A stretch of 64,000 nucleotides of DNA, taken from Maridesulfovibrio bastinii DSM 16055 (GTDB taxonomy: Bacteria; Desulfobacterota; Desulfovibrionia; Desulfovibrionales; Desulfovibrionaceae). The stretch covers positions 1-64,000 of the forward strand of contig NZ_AUCX01000018.1 in assembly GCF_000429985.1 (NCBI RefSeq), written 5' to 3'. Numbering within the stretch: position 1 is the stretch's first letter; each line of letters begins with the position of its first letter. Below the pieces are notes generated by a model, which was not told the DNA's origin, ran no database searches, and worked only from the letters and a program-made list of their open reading frames with translations. The translations under genes were made by a program, and so were the position numbers. Positions 1-9,461 of this stretch are shown here, in pieces.

Positions 1-416
1 AAAGCTTCTTCTCTTTCACTAGGAATAGCAATCGATCGGATCAGTCCCGAAGCAGCAAGTTCCGCAAGCTTTATGCAGTCGAGACGATCTGTTTTATTGG
101 TTGCAGTAACGGGGCGAGGAATGCGGCTGGGAGCAGCAACAATGACTTTGATACCGGCAGAGCGAAGCCTGCGTGCTAGCCCAAAACCAGTCGGTCCAGC
201 CTCATAGCACACAGCTGAAATATATATGCGAAGTGATGTCAGTCTGTTGGTGATAGCTTCAACATCAGCTGGAGTCGTCCAGCTCTCAACCATTCCATCT
301 GCTCTAAGCAAGGCCACACTAAAACTACGTTTATGTACATCAATACCTACGAAAAAAAGTTGACTTTGAAAGCCTTCCACAAACCTACTAATTGATGATA
401 TTGTAAGTCTAGCCAT
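1..416 (-). CDS. IS110-family transposase, N-terminal part (cut by window edge)
   Basis: Reading leftward from an ATG at 416, an open frame of 138 codons runs off the window edge. It is the catalytic RuvC-like DEDD half of an IS110/IS1111-type transposase. The acidic residues are visible as D26 in VGIDVHK, E72 in CYEAGPTG, and D110 and D113 in NKTDRLD, followed by the usual KLAELAASGLI segment. A strong ribosome binding site (AAGGAGG) lies 6 bases before the ATG. No stop or frameshift is seen, so the element may be intact; the C-terminal Tnp_20 serine domain would lie outside the window. IS110 enzymes recombine DNA under guidance of a bridge RNA transcribed from the element's own non-coding end. 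The split between IS110 and IS1111 groups cannot be made from this half. Confidence 0.9.
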   Translation of the reverse strand, partial: MARLTISSISRFVEGFQSQLFFVGIDVHKRSFSVALLRADGMVESWTTPADVEAITNRLTSLRIYISAVCYEAGPTGFGLARRLRSAGIKVIVAAPSRIPRPVTATNKTDRLDCIKLAELAASGLIRSIAIPSEREEA

Positions 417-600
417 GTCAGCCCTCCTTGTGAGTTTCGCTTTTACTGGTATTCTACCAGATTAAACCCGGGAGTGCTGGCATGGTATTTTTATTACCAA
501 GCTGCTTTCCGGTGTGTTTCTTTGTTTGTACGTTGAGAACATAGTTTATCTTTTTATTTTAAGACAGCTTATCCAGTAATATAAAAGGGCAGTCGCGGGC
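417..600 (-). other. Non-coding end of the IS110 element; candidate bridge-RNA region
   Basis: This stretch upstream of the transposase start holds no gene. In the transposase direction it contains two small hairpins: TGGTA/TACCA around a 7-base loop (483-499) and CTGGTA/TACCAG around GAA (446-460), then the ribosome binding site. In IS110-group elements the region between left end and transposase encodes the bridge (seek) RNA. The position fits, but no full bridge-RNA fold or element boundary could be established by eye. Confidence 0.3.
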
Positions 601-645
601 AGGTCTCTCTGTGATTACAGGATTCTTTGCCGATTATAGAAATAA

Positions 646-679
646 AAAGTCCCGCTGCATTAATAGGCAGCGGGACTTT
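646..679 (-). terminator. Intrinsic terminator after the CLC gene
   Basis: A 13-bp perfect stem (AAAGTCCCGCTGC with its complement) around an 8-base loop is followed on the minus strand by a T-rich run. It lies 30 bases after the stop of the CLC channel gene. It may also shield that operon from the neighbouring mobile element. Confidence 0.85.
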
Positions 680-708
680 AATTTTATTATTTATTTCAGG
701 ATATTCAA

Positions 709-2520
709 TTATTCCTGCTCACGTATTTCACGTATTGTGTTTGCGTAAGCACGGAACACGTCTTCCCTGTTGATAATACCAATTATGGAATCCTGATTTT
801 CGGCTGAAACAACCGGAATCTGTCCGTAGTCGGTATCAACAAATTTAAGAAGAGCTGTATAAAGATCATCACCGCGGAACAGAGTTGCCGGCTTGGTTGC
901 AAGATCCTTGGCGAGAATAAGGTCAAAAAGGTCCTGATTGAAAAGAACATTCCTGACGTTATGGATACTCAGCATACCTGTGATATGTCCCTCATGGTTT
1001 TTAATCGGGAAGAACAGTTCATTGGTATTGGCGATGATATCTGTAAGGGCTTTAAGAGTTGTTCCTTCTTCAAGGGTGGTCACTCTGCCCGGGGTGTAAT
1101 GCTCATCAACCCGCATCTGTTCAAGAATATTTATGGTCGAATCCTCAATATGCGCAGGTGATTCAAATTTATTATCAACCTGATGCTCATAGAGTGAGAA
1201 TTTTCTGCCGAGCACGATGCATAAAGCAGAAGCCATCATAAGCGGGGCCAGAAGGCCGTAACCCTGAGTGAGCTCGCAGACCATAATCAGCGGGCCTACT
1301 GGAGCTTTTGCTACTCCTGCAAAAAAGGCGGCCATACCAACCAGAACATAGCCTCCCGGCTGGGTAACAATATTTGGAAAGTATTTACCGGCAAGCTGTC
1401 CGACCATACCCCCGGTCATACCGCCGACAAAGAGAGCCGGGGCAAACATACCACCGCTCATGCCGGAACCGATGGTTACCGATGTAGCCACAGTTTTACC
1501 TATGAGAATTGTCAGCATCATGAGGATAGGCAGCTGTCCCATGATAGCCATTTCAACCCAGCCGTAACCTCCGGCAAGAACTTCGGGATAAAACATTCCG
1601 AAAAGTCCCATGCAGAGTCCACCAAAGGCTGTCGCCCACATAAGTCCGACTCGGTCATTGATACGGGCGAATATTGAAAACTTAATAAATTCGAATGTTC
1701 TTACATAGAGCCATCCTGTGAAAGCACAGGCAAAAGCCAGAACCGCGTAGAAAATAAGTTCGCGCGGGTCACGGAAATGGAACTGCGGAATTCCGAAAAT
1801 AGGCTCGCTTCCGTAGAAGAAAGTAAAAAGTGAGTAAGCAACAACTGATGACAGAATTGATGGCAGAACCGCTTCAGATTCAAAATCCTCACGGTAGATA
1901 ACTTCGATTGCTGTCATTGCGCCACCCAGAGGAGCTCTGAAAATAGCACCAAGTCCACCGGCTGCACCGGCAAGAAGCATAATTCTTCTTTCTTTTGCGG
2001 TCATACCGGTTCTTTGAGCAATCCATGAGCCAATACCGGCACCCATCTGGGTAATTGGTCCCTCACGTCCGGCACTACCGCCGGAGGCTATGGTAAATAT
2101 GGAAGTCAGACCTTTAATAATAGGGATCAGCGGACGGAATATTCCTCCACCCTGATGGAAACATTTAATTGTAGCGTCAGTACCATCTGTTCCGCCGGCT
2201 GTTGATTCAGGTATATATTTGTTAACCAGCCATCCGGTAACGAGTCCTGTAATTGTAGTGAAGATAGGGATAAGCCATGGCCGTAAAAGGCCTGCCGGAC
2301 CATGAAAAACTTCTTCGCCTGCCGGAGCTGGCAGAGTTAACCCTGCGTATTTATGCAGAAGCATGAATTTTCCGAATTCTACAGCTGCAAAAAATGCAAC
2401 AGCAAGAAGTCCGGAAAGAATTCCCATTATGACCCCTAGGATAAGCCAGCGTACATTTCCAGCCGGTTTATATGTTCGGATAAAATTTCCCCAGGGGCCG
2501 AAAATACCTTGGACGGTCAT
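709..2520 (-). CDS. CLC-family chloride channel/transporter with C-terminal CBS pair
   Basis: A 603-residue inner-membrane anion channel or antiporter. The CLC core covers roughly residues 25-440 and includes GSAGREGP (the gating glutamate is present) and the second filter motif GMFAP. Two CBS modules follow (about 455-600), which usually bind adenine nucleotides and regulate transport. Two oddities: the usual GSGIP filter motif reads GGTDGTD here, and the internal proton-pathway glutamate (E203 of E. coli ClcA) aligns with valine in TAIEVIY, as in passive channels rather than exchangers. Its ATG overlaps the ribF stop codon (ATGA), so the two genes are translationally coupled. The substrate ion cannot be read from the sequence. 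Confidence 0.9.
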   Translation of the reverse strand: MTVQGIFGPWGNFIRTYKPAGNVRWLILGVIMGILSGLLAVAFFAAVEFGKFMLLHKYAGLTLPAPAGEEVFHGPAGLLRPWLIPIFTTITGLVTGWLVNKYIPESTAGGTDGTDATIKCFHQGGGIFRPLIPIIKGLTSIFTIASGGSAGREGPITQMGAGIGSWIAQRTGMTAKERRIMLLAGAAGGLGAIFRAPLGGAMTAIEVIYREDFESEAVLPSILSSVVAYSLFTFFYGSEPIFGIPQFHFRDPRELIFYAVLAFACAFTGWLYVRTFEFIKFSIFARINDRVGLMWATAFGGLCMGLFGMFYPEVLAGGYGWVEMAIMGQLPILMMLTILIGKTVATSVTIGSGMSGGMFAPALFVGGMTGGMVGQLAGKYFPNIVTQPGGYVLVGMAAFFAGVAKAPVGPLIMVCELTQGYGLLAPLMMASALCIVLGRKFSLYEHQVDNKFESPAHIEDSTINILEQMRVDEHYTPGRVTTLEEGTTLKALTDIIANTNELFFPIKNHEGHITGMLSIHNVRNVLFNQDLFDLILAKDLATKPATLFRGDDLYTALLKFVDTDYGQIPVVSAENQDSIIGIINREDVFRAYANTIREIREQE

Positions 2521-3500
2521 TTGATGTTACCTTGTGTTTCCTTGAGATTAATTCCTGGACGCACTTTTGATTCCGGATAGGCAAGAATAGCTTTGGCCAG
2601 TTCGATATCTCTATTGATTCTGGCTTTTAGTTCGTCTAGCCCGGAGAATTTTTTCTCCGAACGGATGCGCTGGATAAAATGAACCCTTATGGTTTCGCCA
2701 TAAATATTTTTAGAAAAGTTGAGTATGTGTGCTTCTACAGAGATTGAATCATTTCCAAAAGTCGGATTGGTCCCGATGTTTGCAACTCCGGGATAAACTT
2801 TTCCGTCAACCTCGACACGAATGGCGTAAACCCCTTTTTGAGGGAAGAGTTCATCGTCAAGCCTGATATTGGCGGTAGGGAAGCCGAGAAGATTTCCGCC
2901 ACGGTTCATGCCGTGGATAACTTCTCCTCTTACCTGAAAAAATCTGCCTAGAATGGGGCGCACATCCCATACATTTCCTGCTTCCACCATATCCCTGATT
3001 CGTGTTGAGCTGACCACTGCGTCATTGATTATGACAGGATCAAGCCTTTCCACTCCATAACCGTACTTACGGCCCAGCTCACTGATAACTTCATAATTAC
3101 CGGCACGGCCTTTACCAAGGGCATAGTCGTAGCCGACAACCAGCTCTTTGATGGAAAGGTGCTGCACCAGATATTTGTATATGAATTCTTCAGGACTAAG
3201 GGCAGCCATTTCTCTGTCAAAAGGCAGCATGAGAATACAGGATGGATTATATTGGGCAATCAGTTCGAGCTTCTGCTCGGTGAGTGTGATGAAAGGCGGT
3301 GTTTTGCTGTTAACCAGAACCCTGAGCGGATGGGGGTCGAAAGTAAGAACTACGCTTGCAAGATTGTTTTCATCCGCTTTTTCGCAGGTGCGGGAAATCA
3401 GTTTCTGGTGTCCCATGTGAACTCCATCAAAATTGCCGATGGTTACACAGGTTTCACGATTAAAATCTTTGAGGTCATCGATATTTTTAGCGATTATCAT
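2517..3500 (-). CDS. ribF: Bifunctional riboflavin kinase / FAD synthetase
   Basis: RibF phosphorylates riboflavin to FMN and adenylylates FMN to FAD. The N-terminal nucleotidyltransferase domain shows TIGNFDGVHMGHQ (HxGH-type) and SSTRIRDMV. The C-terminal flavokinase domain shows GRFFQVRGEVIHGMNRGG, then GFPTANI and GVYAIRV, and ends about residue 305. The start chosen is the ATG at 3500 (MIIAKNIDDLKDF), which gives 327 residues, the family's usual length. A longer frame begins only at a TTG (3551) and adds 17 residues unlike the family. The gene ends inside the start of the CLC gene. No FMN riboswitch was recognised upstream. Confidence 0.93.
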   Translation of the reverse strand: MIIAKNIDDLKDFNRETCVTIGNFDGVHMGHQKLISRTCEKADENNLASVVLTFDPHPLRVLVNSKTPPFITLTEQKLELIAQYNPSCILMLPFDREMAALSPEEFIYKYLVQHLSIKELVVGYDYALGKGRAGNYEVISELGRKYGYGVERLDPVIINDAVVSSTRIRDMVEAGNVWDVRPILGRFFQVRGEVIHGMNRGGNLLGFPTANIRLDDELFPQKGVYAIRVEVDGKVYPGVANIGTNPTFGNDSISVEAHILNFSKNIYGETIRVHFIQRIRSEKKFSGLDELKARINRDIELAKAILAYPESKVRPGINLKETQGNIK

Positions 3501-3700
3501 TTCATTATTTTTATTAAATTTTGTTATTAAGGATGTTCCGTAAATCCGCAAAAAGTTGACGTTGGAACTAATGTGCCGGTCCGGTTCAGGTATGGCCGAA
3601 ACCCGATTTGAGGATGAGCTGGCAAGTCCGGCAGTTTGTTTATATAGCTGGCTTTCGGAAAAACAGTATAGCTACATCAAAACTGTTTGATCATCAAGTT

Positions 3701-3720
3701 TCATGATTCATGAATCATGA
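3701..3720. repeat. Perfect 20-bp palindrome upstream of ribF
   Basis: TCATGATTCATGAATCATGA is its own reverse complement. It lies 17 bases past the M48 protease stop and 200 bases before the ribF start. It has no adjoining T-run on either strand, so it is more likely an operator or a weak hairpin than a classical terminator. A looser inverted repeat (AACAGT/ACTGTT, 3662-3687) lies beside it. Confidence 0.5.
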
Positions 3721-3737
3721 CCCGGTAACCCTTTGAT

Positions 3738-5198
3738 TTACTCCTCAGGCTTCTTTTCCTCTTTTTCAGGAGGTCTGATTTTTTTCTCAAGTTTAGCAAG
3801 CATTGCTTTTTGTTCCGCAGTTTTTGCAAGCCCCTCGGCTTTTTTTAAATGAAAGTCACGCTGATTCCTGTCTCCCTTATACAGGGCTGAATAAGCCAGT
3901 TGCAGATGAGCTTCGAAGTAATTACCTGACTCTCCGAGAATTCTGCCAAGATGGTAGAGAACTTCACTGTCTCCGGGAACTTTTTCATTAACCATGCGCA
4001 TGGTCGCAATTGCTTTATCGTAATTTTTACGCTGTGCATCTATTCTGGCCATAAAAAAGAGCGCAACAGCATCCTTCGGATTTCTTATGTATGCTTCCTG
4101 AAGAAGCGGCCAGGCTTTGTCAGCTTTTCCATTCTGGAAAAAGAATATTCCAGCTTCACGCAGGACTATCGGGTCAGATCCGCAGCCTTTTAAAGCTTCT
4201 TCAAAGGCTGCAGTAGCTTCGTCTATTCTTTTCATTCTGGAATATATTATCCCTAAACCAAGGGAATCCAAACAGTTGCGCTGGTCTTCAGGTATATCAT
4301 TATAGTAGGCCAGAGCTACTTTAGGATCTGTCATTCTGGCCCGAAGCAGGGTCTGAACTTTTCGGAAGCCGGAATTGTCCGTCTGCCTCTTAAGGTATTC
4401 GGGCGGCATCCTCATGACTCTGTCTTTCAGATAGTCTATTCTGGTATCAAGACCGGGGTGAGTGGCAAGATAGCTCGGTATATTATTGTTGCTCACATAC
4501 CACTGCCGCCTTTTCATTATTTTAAAGCTGTGAATCATTGCTTCAGGATTGTATCCGGCAGAGACAAGAAAGTTCATTCCGAGATGGTCTGCCTGCCGTT
4601 CGTTTTCCTGAGTATAGGATAAGTATGCTGCCTGACCGCCGGCCATGGAACCATAGGCCAGTGCTTTACCGAGATTACCGGTGTTTCCACCTCCACCGGC
4701 AATGCCCAGAACCATTCCTGCAAGAGTTCCGAGCATACTGGCCATTGAAACAAGCTGCATCTTTTCCATTCTTTCGGCGACATGACGAAGTGCAACGTGG
4801 GCAAGTTCGTGGCCTATTACCGCTGCAAGCTCGTCCTCATGCTTCAGATCAAGCAGCAGCCCGGTGAAAATATATATGTATCCTCCGGGTACGGCGAAAG
4901 CATTCATTGAGGGATTTCTTATCACCGCAGCCTTGATTGGAAATGGCTGGGGCGGCATTTTATCCGCAACTTTTTTTACGACCCCCTTTACATACTCAGT
5001 TATTTCGGGATCAGTCACAAAATGCATTCTTTCGTGCAGCATTTTGTCAAACTTAGTTCCCAGTTCAATTTCATCTTTAACTGTGAATTTACCAAAAAAT
5101 GAGTTTGCGCTGACGTCAACGGAAAGTGTCGAAACGGAAAAAAAGACAATCAATATGAAAGAAATCAGTACGCTTTTATTTTTTATTTTAAGGATCAT
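3738..5198 (-). CDS. M48 zinc metallopeptidase with TPR repeats (BepA/YfgC-like)
   Basis: A 486-residue exported protease. An N-terminal signal segment (residues 9-31) precedes an M48 domain with the zinc motif HELAH at 130-134 and a distal glutamate in ENERQADHLG near 200. The C-terminal half (about 285-480) is TPR-like. This is the architecture of BepA, which acts in the periplasm on assembly or degradation of outer-membrane proteins such as LptD and BamA. The tail is Lys/Glu-rich (EKKIRPPEKEEKKPEE). A GGAG lies 9 bases before the ATG. It is probably transcribed alone or reads into ribF, with 200 bases between. The specific substrate is inferred from the family. Confidence 0.88.
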   Translation of the reverse strand: MILKIKNKSVLISFILIVFFSVSTLSVDVSANSFFGKFTVKDEIELGTKFDKMLHERMHFVTDPEITEYVKGVVKKVADKMPPQPFPIKAAVIRNPSMNAFAVPGGYIYIFTGLLLDLKHEDELAAVIGHELAHVALRHVAERMEKMQLVSMASMLGTLAGMVLGIAGGGGNTGNLGKALAYGSMAGGQAAYLSYTQENERQADHLGMNFLVSAGYNPEAMIHSFKIMKRRQWYVSNNNIPSYLATHPGLDTRIDYLKDRVMRMPPEYLKRQTDNSGFRKVQTLLRARMTDPKVALAYYNDIPEDQRNCLDSLGLGIIYSRMKRIDEATAAFEEALKGCGSDPIVLREAGIFFFQNGKADKAWPLLQEAYIRNPKDAVALFFMARIDAQRKNYDKAIATMRMVNEKVPGDSEVLYHLGRILGESGNYFEAHLQLAYSALYKGDRNQRDFHLKKAEGLAKTAEQKAMLAKLEKKIRPPEKEEKKPEE

Positions 5199-5474
5199 TA
5201 TTTATGGCTCCATTCTTAAAAAATGAGGAATATTTTATATATGTTGGATAATTAAGATCATAAGGTGTTTTTGCAATCAGGCTGGTGCATTGTATTGATA
5301 AATCTGTTATGGTTATAACCTTAAAAATGTTTTCTAATTATTTGGATTGGTTCAACCTGTAAAACAATACTAATTTGGCATACTATTATTGTAAAGGACT
5401 GCCCTGAAAAAGGCGAGTTTATAATGCATTAAACAGACTCTTGTAAAATAGGAAGGAATTCTGGGAGAACTTTT

Positions 5475-7163
5475 ATGTTTTCGTCATTATGTTCATGGCT
5501 GGGAACTCTTTCCGGTCCTATGTTGCTTGGAATGCTTGCCGGTGGCACTCTGGTGCTCAGTCTTATTTTTTTGTCTCTTTTCGCCTACTTCAGACCACCC
5601 AAGGAAGTTAAAAATAAAGCCTGTCGCCTCTGCGAAGATGCTTCACACATGTACAGCTCGTTATTCAAGGATAATCATCAGGTTCTGCTTATAGTTGACC
5701 CTGAATCCGGCAAGATCGTTGATGCCAATAAATCTGCCTGCAAATTCTATGGTTATTCACTCGATGAAATAAAATCCCGAAATATCAACAGTATTAATAT
5801 ACTCACTCCTGATGAAATCCATGCCCGCATGCAGGAGGCACTGAATACGCATAAGAAATTTTTCCATTTCAAACACCAGCTGGCCAATGGGGAAGTGAGA
5901 GATGTGGAAGTTTACAGTGGCAGGATTTTGTTTCAGGGCAATGATCTGCTTTATTCTGCTGTTAATGATATTTCAGAAAGAATAAAGGATAAGGAAAGAC
6001 TTGTAACGGCCTGTGAAAAGGCTGAAAGCGCTAATAAATCTAAAAGTGAATTTCTGGCTAATATGAGTCACGAGGTCCGAACCCCTTTGAACGGGGCTAT
6101 GGGAATGCTGCAACTTCTTGAAGTTACTGATATTGATGAGGAACAATCAGAATATATTGAAGCTGCTTACAGATCTTGTAAAAATCTTATGACGCTATTG
6201 AGTGAACTTCTTGATCTTTCCAAGATTGAGGCTGGTAAGGTTGAAATCGTCAGAGAGGAATTCAGCTTTGCCAATATCCTGCGGGATGTGGAAAGCAATT
6301 TCAGTGTTGTCGCAAAGAGCAAGGGACTGGATCTTGTTTTAAAAATTGATCAGGACATACCGGAACCTCTTCTTGGAGATCCGCACAGGGTTAGGCAGGT
6401 CATTTTTAATATTGTTGGTAATGCGCTTAAGTTTACTAAAACAGGCTACGTTATGGTTGAAGTTGACAGTATAAGTAAAATTGAAAATGGAAATAAACGC
6501 TTACTTATTACCATAACGGATACCGGCATAGGTATCGCCGATAATATGTTGGATAATGTTTTTGAAGCTTTCACTCAGGTAGAGAATTCATATTCACGCA
6601 AAATAGAAGGGGCCGGATTGGGGTTGCAGATAGTTAAACGTCTTGTTCTTCTTATGGGTGGCAATATGTCTGTTTGCAGTGAGCTTGGGACAGGAACAAC
6701 TTTTACTATCAGTCTGACTGTGGGAGTGAGTGAAAACCTTGTTGAAGAGGATGACCGTAATTCAACGGCTTTGAGAGTGGAGGGAAAATCCAGAATTCTG
6801 CTTGTTGAGGATGATCCGGTAAATATGAAAGTAATAGCCACAATGCTTAGAAAAAGCGGGCACGAGGTTCAAACTGCGCCGAACGGCAAAACAGCTGTTG
6901 AAATTCTTTCCAGAGATAAATTTGATCTTGTCCTGATGGACATCCAGATGCCTGAAATGGATGGAGTGAGTGCTACCAATATAATTAGAAATTCACCGCG
7001 GTTTCAGTCAGTTTCCCATATACCTATCATTGCCTTGACCGCATACGTGATGAGTGGGGATAAAGAAAAATTCGTCAATGCAGGAATGGATGATTATATT
7101 TCAAAACCTGTTGATTATGAAACACTCATAAATAAGGTCAGTAAATACAGCTCACCAAATTGA
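5475..7163 (+). CDS. Membrane-bound hybrid histidine kinase (PAS-HisKA-HATPase-REC)
   Basis: A 562-residue sensor kinase. One membrane segment (about 16-38) is followed by a short Cys-containing stretch (CRLC), a PAS domain (about 60-170), HisKA with phosphoryl-accepting H199 in SHEVRTPLNG, and an HATPase domain with intact N-box (N316), DTGIGI (349-354) and GAGLGL (379-384). A receiver domain has D489 in LMDIQMP and a conserved Lys in SKPVD. All catalytic motifs look functional. The output is probably a phosphorelay through an Hpt protein not seen here. The 276-base upstream gap carries the promoter but no recognised operator. A terminator hairpin follows at 7204. Confidence 0.9.
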   Translation: MFSSLCSWLGTLSGPMLLGMLAGGTLVLSLIFLSLFAYFRPPKEVKNKACRLCEDASHMYSSLFKDNHQVLLIVDPESGKIVDANKSACKFYGYSLDEIKSRNINSINILTPDEIHARMQEALNTHKKFFHFKHQLANGEVRDVEVYSGRILFQGNDLLYSAVNDISERIKDKERLVTACEKAESANKSKSEFLANMSHEVRTPLNGAMGMLQLLEVTDIDEEQSEYIEAAYRSCKNLMTLLSELLDLSKIEAGKVEIVREEFSFANILRDVESNFSVVAKSKGLDLVLKIDQDIPEPLLGDPHRVRQVIFNIVGNALKFTKTGYVMVEVDSISKIENGNKRLLITITDTGIGIADNMLDNVFEAFTQVENSYSRKIEGAGLGLQIVKRLVLLMGGNMSVCSELGTGTTFTISLTVGVSENLVEEDDRNSTALRVEGKSRILLVEDDPVNMKVIATMLRKSGHEVQTAPNGKTAVEILSRDKFDLVLMDIQMPEMDGVSATNIIRNSPRFQSVSHIPIIALTAYVMSGDKEKFVNAGMDDYISKPVDYETLINKVSKYSSPN

Positions 7164-7203
7164 TTATGGCTTAGTGCAGACTCTATTTTTAGTCTAAATA
7201 TAC

Positions 7204-7240
7204 AAAAAGCGGTATGTATAGTTTATACATACCGCTTTTT
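7204..7240. terminator. Bidirectional terminator between the hybrid kinase and rho
   Basis: A 17-bp stem (AAAAAGCGGTATGTATA and its complement) with a 3-base loop has A- and T-runs on either side. It serves the convergent hybrid kinase (+) and rho (-) genes. Confidence 0.9.
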
Positions 7241-7261
7241 TATTATTCATGATCAGAAAGA

Positions 7262-8536
7262 CTATTTGCCCATCATATCAAAGAATTCAGCGTTATTTTT
7301 GGTTCCCTTCATTTTATCAATCAGGAATTCCATTGATTCAATTGTATTCATCGGAGCAAGGAGTTTACGGAGTATCCATACTCTGTTGAGTACTTCAGGA
7401 GTGAGCAGAAGTTCTTCTTTTCTGGTTCCGGTCCTGTTGATGTCAATGGCCGGGAAGCAGCGTTTTTCAGCGAGCTTTCTGTCCAGATAGAGATCAAGGT
7501 TACCGGTTCCTTTGAATTCTTCAAAGATAACTTCGTCCATTCTTGAGCCGGTATCAATAAGCGCTGTTGCGATGATAGTCAGACTGCCGCCTTCTTCAAG
7601 GTTTCTTGCTGCACCAAAGAAGCGTTTTGGACGCTGCATTGCGTTTGCATCAAGACCACCTGAGAGAACTCTTCCTGAAGACGGAGTAACAGCATTGTAA
7701 GCACGGCCGAGTCTGGTTATGGAATCAAGAAGAATGACTACATCACGCTTGCGTTCAACAAGGCGTTTAGCTTTTTCCATTACCATTTCGGTAACCTGTA
7801 CATGACGCTGCGGAGGCTCATCGAAAGTAGAGCTTACAACTTCAGCTTTTACTGTTCTGGCCATATCGGTAACTTCTTCAGGGCGTTCATCGATGAGCAG
7901 GACTATTAAATCCACATCAGGATGATTAGCATTGATAGAATTGGCAATGGTCTGAAGCATCATGGTTTTACCAGTTCTTGGTGGTGCAACCAGAAGAGCT
8001 CTCTGTCCACGGCCTATCGGAGCCAGTATATCAATTATACGTGAGCTGAAATTGCTTTTTCCGTTTTCAAGAATGAAGCGGTTATCAGGGTAGATGGGGG
8101 TAAGATTATCGAAGAGTACGAGGTTTTTGGAGTGTTCAGGGCTTTCAAGGCCGATTTCATTGACTCTTAAGAGAGCGAAATATCTTTCGCCTTCTTTAGG
8201 CGGTCTGATCTGGCCGGAGACAATATCTCCCTTTCGCAGTCCGAACCTTCGTATCTGGGACGGGGAGACATAGATGTCATCCGGTCCTGGCATATAGCTA
8301 TACATGGGAGAGCGAAGAAATCCGAATCCGTCAGGCAGTACTTCAAGAACACCTTCTCCGTAGATTTGTCCATTTTGAGATGCGCACTGCTGAAGCAGAC
8401 TGAAGATCAGTTCCTGACGTCTCATACCACTTGGGTTCTCGACGTTGAATCTTTTTGCAAGATCCATAAGATCATGCATGCTCTTCTGTTTTAGCTCTGT
8501 TAGGTTTAGATTATTAATCTTTTTTTCTTGACCCAT
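7262..8536 (-). CDS. rho: Transcription termination factor Rho
   Basis: A 424-residue hexameric RNA helicase that ends transcription of untranslated RNA. An N-terminal helical Rho_N segment (about 10-45) is followed by a cold-shock-like RNA-binding domain ([14 protein letters not shown]), and an ATPase core with Walker [11 protein letters not shown], Walker [16 protein letters not shown] and the Q/R-loop region. The length matches the family. It is followed by a bidirectional terminator. It belongs to the carD-side cluster but has its own 334-base upstream region. Confidence 0.97.
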   Translation of the reverse strand: MGQEKKINNLNLTELKQKSMHDLMDLAKRFNVENPSGMRRQELIFSLLQQCASQNGQIYGEGVLEVLPDGFGFLRSPMYSYMPGPDDIYVSPSQIRRFGLRKGDIVSGQIRPPKEGERYFALLRVNEIGLESPEHSKNLVLFDNLTPIYPDNRFILENGKSNFSSRIIDILAPIGRGQRALLVAPPRTGKTMMLQTIANSINANHPDVDLIVLLIDERPEEVTDMARTVKAEVVSSTFDEPPQRHVQVTEMVMEKAKRLVERKRDVVILLDSITRLGRAYNAVTPSSGRVLSGGLDANAMQRPKRFFGAARNLEEGGSLTIIATALIDTGSRMDEVIFEEFKGTGNLDLYLDRKLAEKRCFPAIDINRTGTRKEELLLTPEVLNRVWILRKLLAPMNTIESMEFLIDKMKGTKNNAEFFDMMGK

Positions 8537-8870
8537 ACTTCGTCAACCGAACGTTAAAAGTTATAGACTATAGTTATAGCCGGACAAAATATTAAATACG
8601 AAAGACGTTATTATAGTCCCTTCGTTTTAATGCATTAAAAAACGATTACAAAAAACTGGATGTGCAGGATGTCCCGGAATACGGCTTGATTACTATGAGA
8701 ACTTAATTTCTAAATAAAGAGTAGTATACTCGATTCAGTTGCAACAGGCTACTGTTCTGTAAAAGAAAGCTTAATAAAAAACTTTAACATTGGAAAACTG
8801 GATAACCACAGCAACTTAATAGGGCATTAACTGAAAGAAAGGAATATGACAAGCTGTTTAGCTGATATTT
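8537..8870. other. Intergenic region between rho and carD
   Basis: These 334 AT-rich bases separate the rho start from the carD stop. They should hold the rho promoter and leader. Only a short hairpin (AACAG/CTGTT, about 8744-8757) was seen; no gene, tRNA or known riboswitch was recognised. Confidence 0.4.
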
Positions 8871-9386
8871 TTAGCAATCCTTCTTCTGGGCATCGATAAC
8901 ATCACTGAACATTTCGTTTATCTGTTCTTTAATCTCATCCTGATCCTGTTCAATGGCAAAGGAAAGTTCCATGGTTACTAGTCCCATGGCCTGTTCAAGC
9001 AGTCTCCGTTCTCCAAAAGAAAGCTCTTTGTCTTTTCCAATAAGAAAGAGTTCCTTGAGAACATAAGCTACGTCATTCAGGTCTCCGCTCTTGAGATTTT
9101 CAGAATACTCGCGGTAACGTCTGTTCCAGTTCTGACCGGTGTAACCGGTAAAATTGGAGCGGTCTTTTAAAGATTCAAAAATGGCAAGACCTTCTTCGCG
9201 GCTGCAAACAGATCTTAATCCAACATTCTCGGCGTTCATGACCGGTACCATGAGCGTCACATTATTGCTCAGAATTCTGACAATATAGAATTCCGCACTC
9301 GCACCACCTATTGATTGGGTCTCAATGCGTTCTACTTTGCCGACACCCTGAGATGGGTAGACAACTAACTGGTTAAGTTCAAACAC
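8871..9386 (-). CDS. CarD/CdnL-family RNA polymerase-binding regulator
   Basis: A 171-residue protein. The N-terminal Tudor-like RNA-polymerase interaction domain begins FELNQLVVYPSQGVGKV, as in CarD, CdnL and TRCF, and contacts the beta subunit. The C-terminal half is helical (RYREYSENLKSGDLNDVAYV) as in CarD/CdnL, where it contacts promoter DNA and stabilises open complexes. No HMGA-like AT-hook tail is present, so it is a CdnL-type protein. It lies 75 bases after pth on the same strand and may be co-transcribed with it. Confidence 0.9.
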   Translation of the reverse strand: MFELNQLVVYPSQGVGKVERIETQSIGGASAEFYIVRILSNNVTLMVPVMNAENVGLRSVCSREEGLAIFESLKDRSNFTGYTGQNWNRRYREYSENLKSGDLNDVAYVLKELFLIGKDKELSFGERRLLEQAMGLVTMELSFAIEQDQDEIKEQINEMFSDVIDAQKKDC

Positions 9387-9461
9387 TCATGACTCCTTGA
9401 TCGTACACGAAAACAACTTTGTTATGGTAACCGAATTGTAAAAAATAGTCCAATGTCAGAT

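Noticed and set aside
5365-5385. Sigma-54-like TTGGCAT before the hybrid kinase
   Set aside because: The -12 GC is missing at the required spacing.
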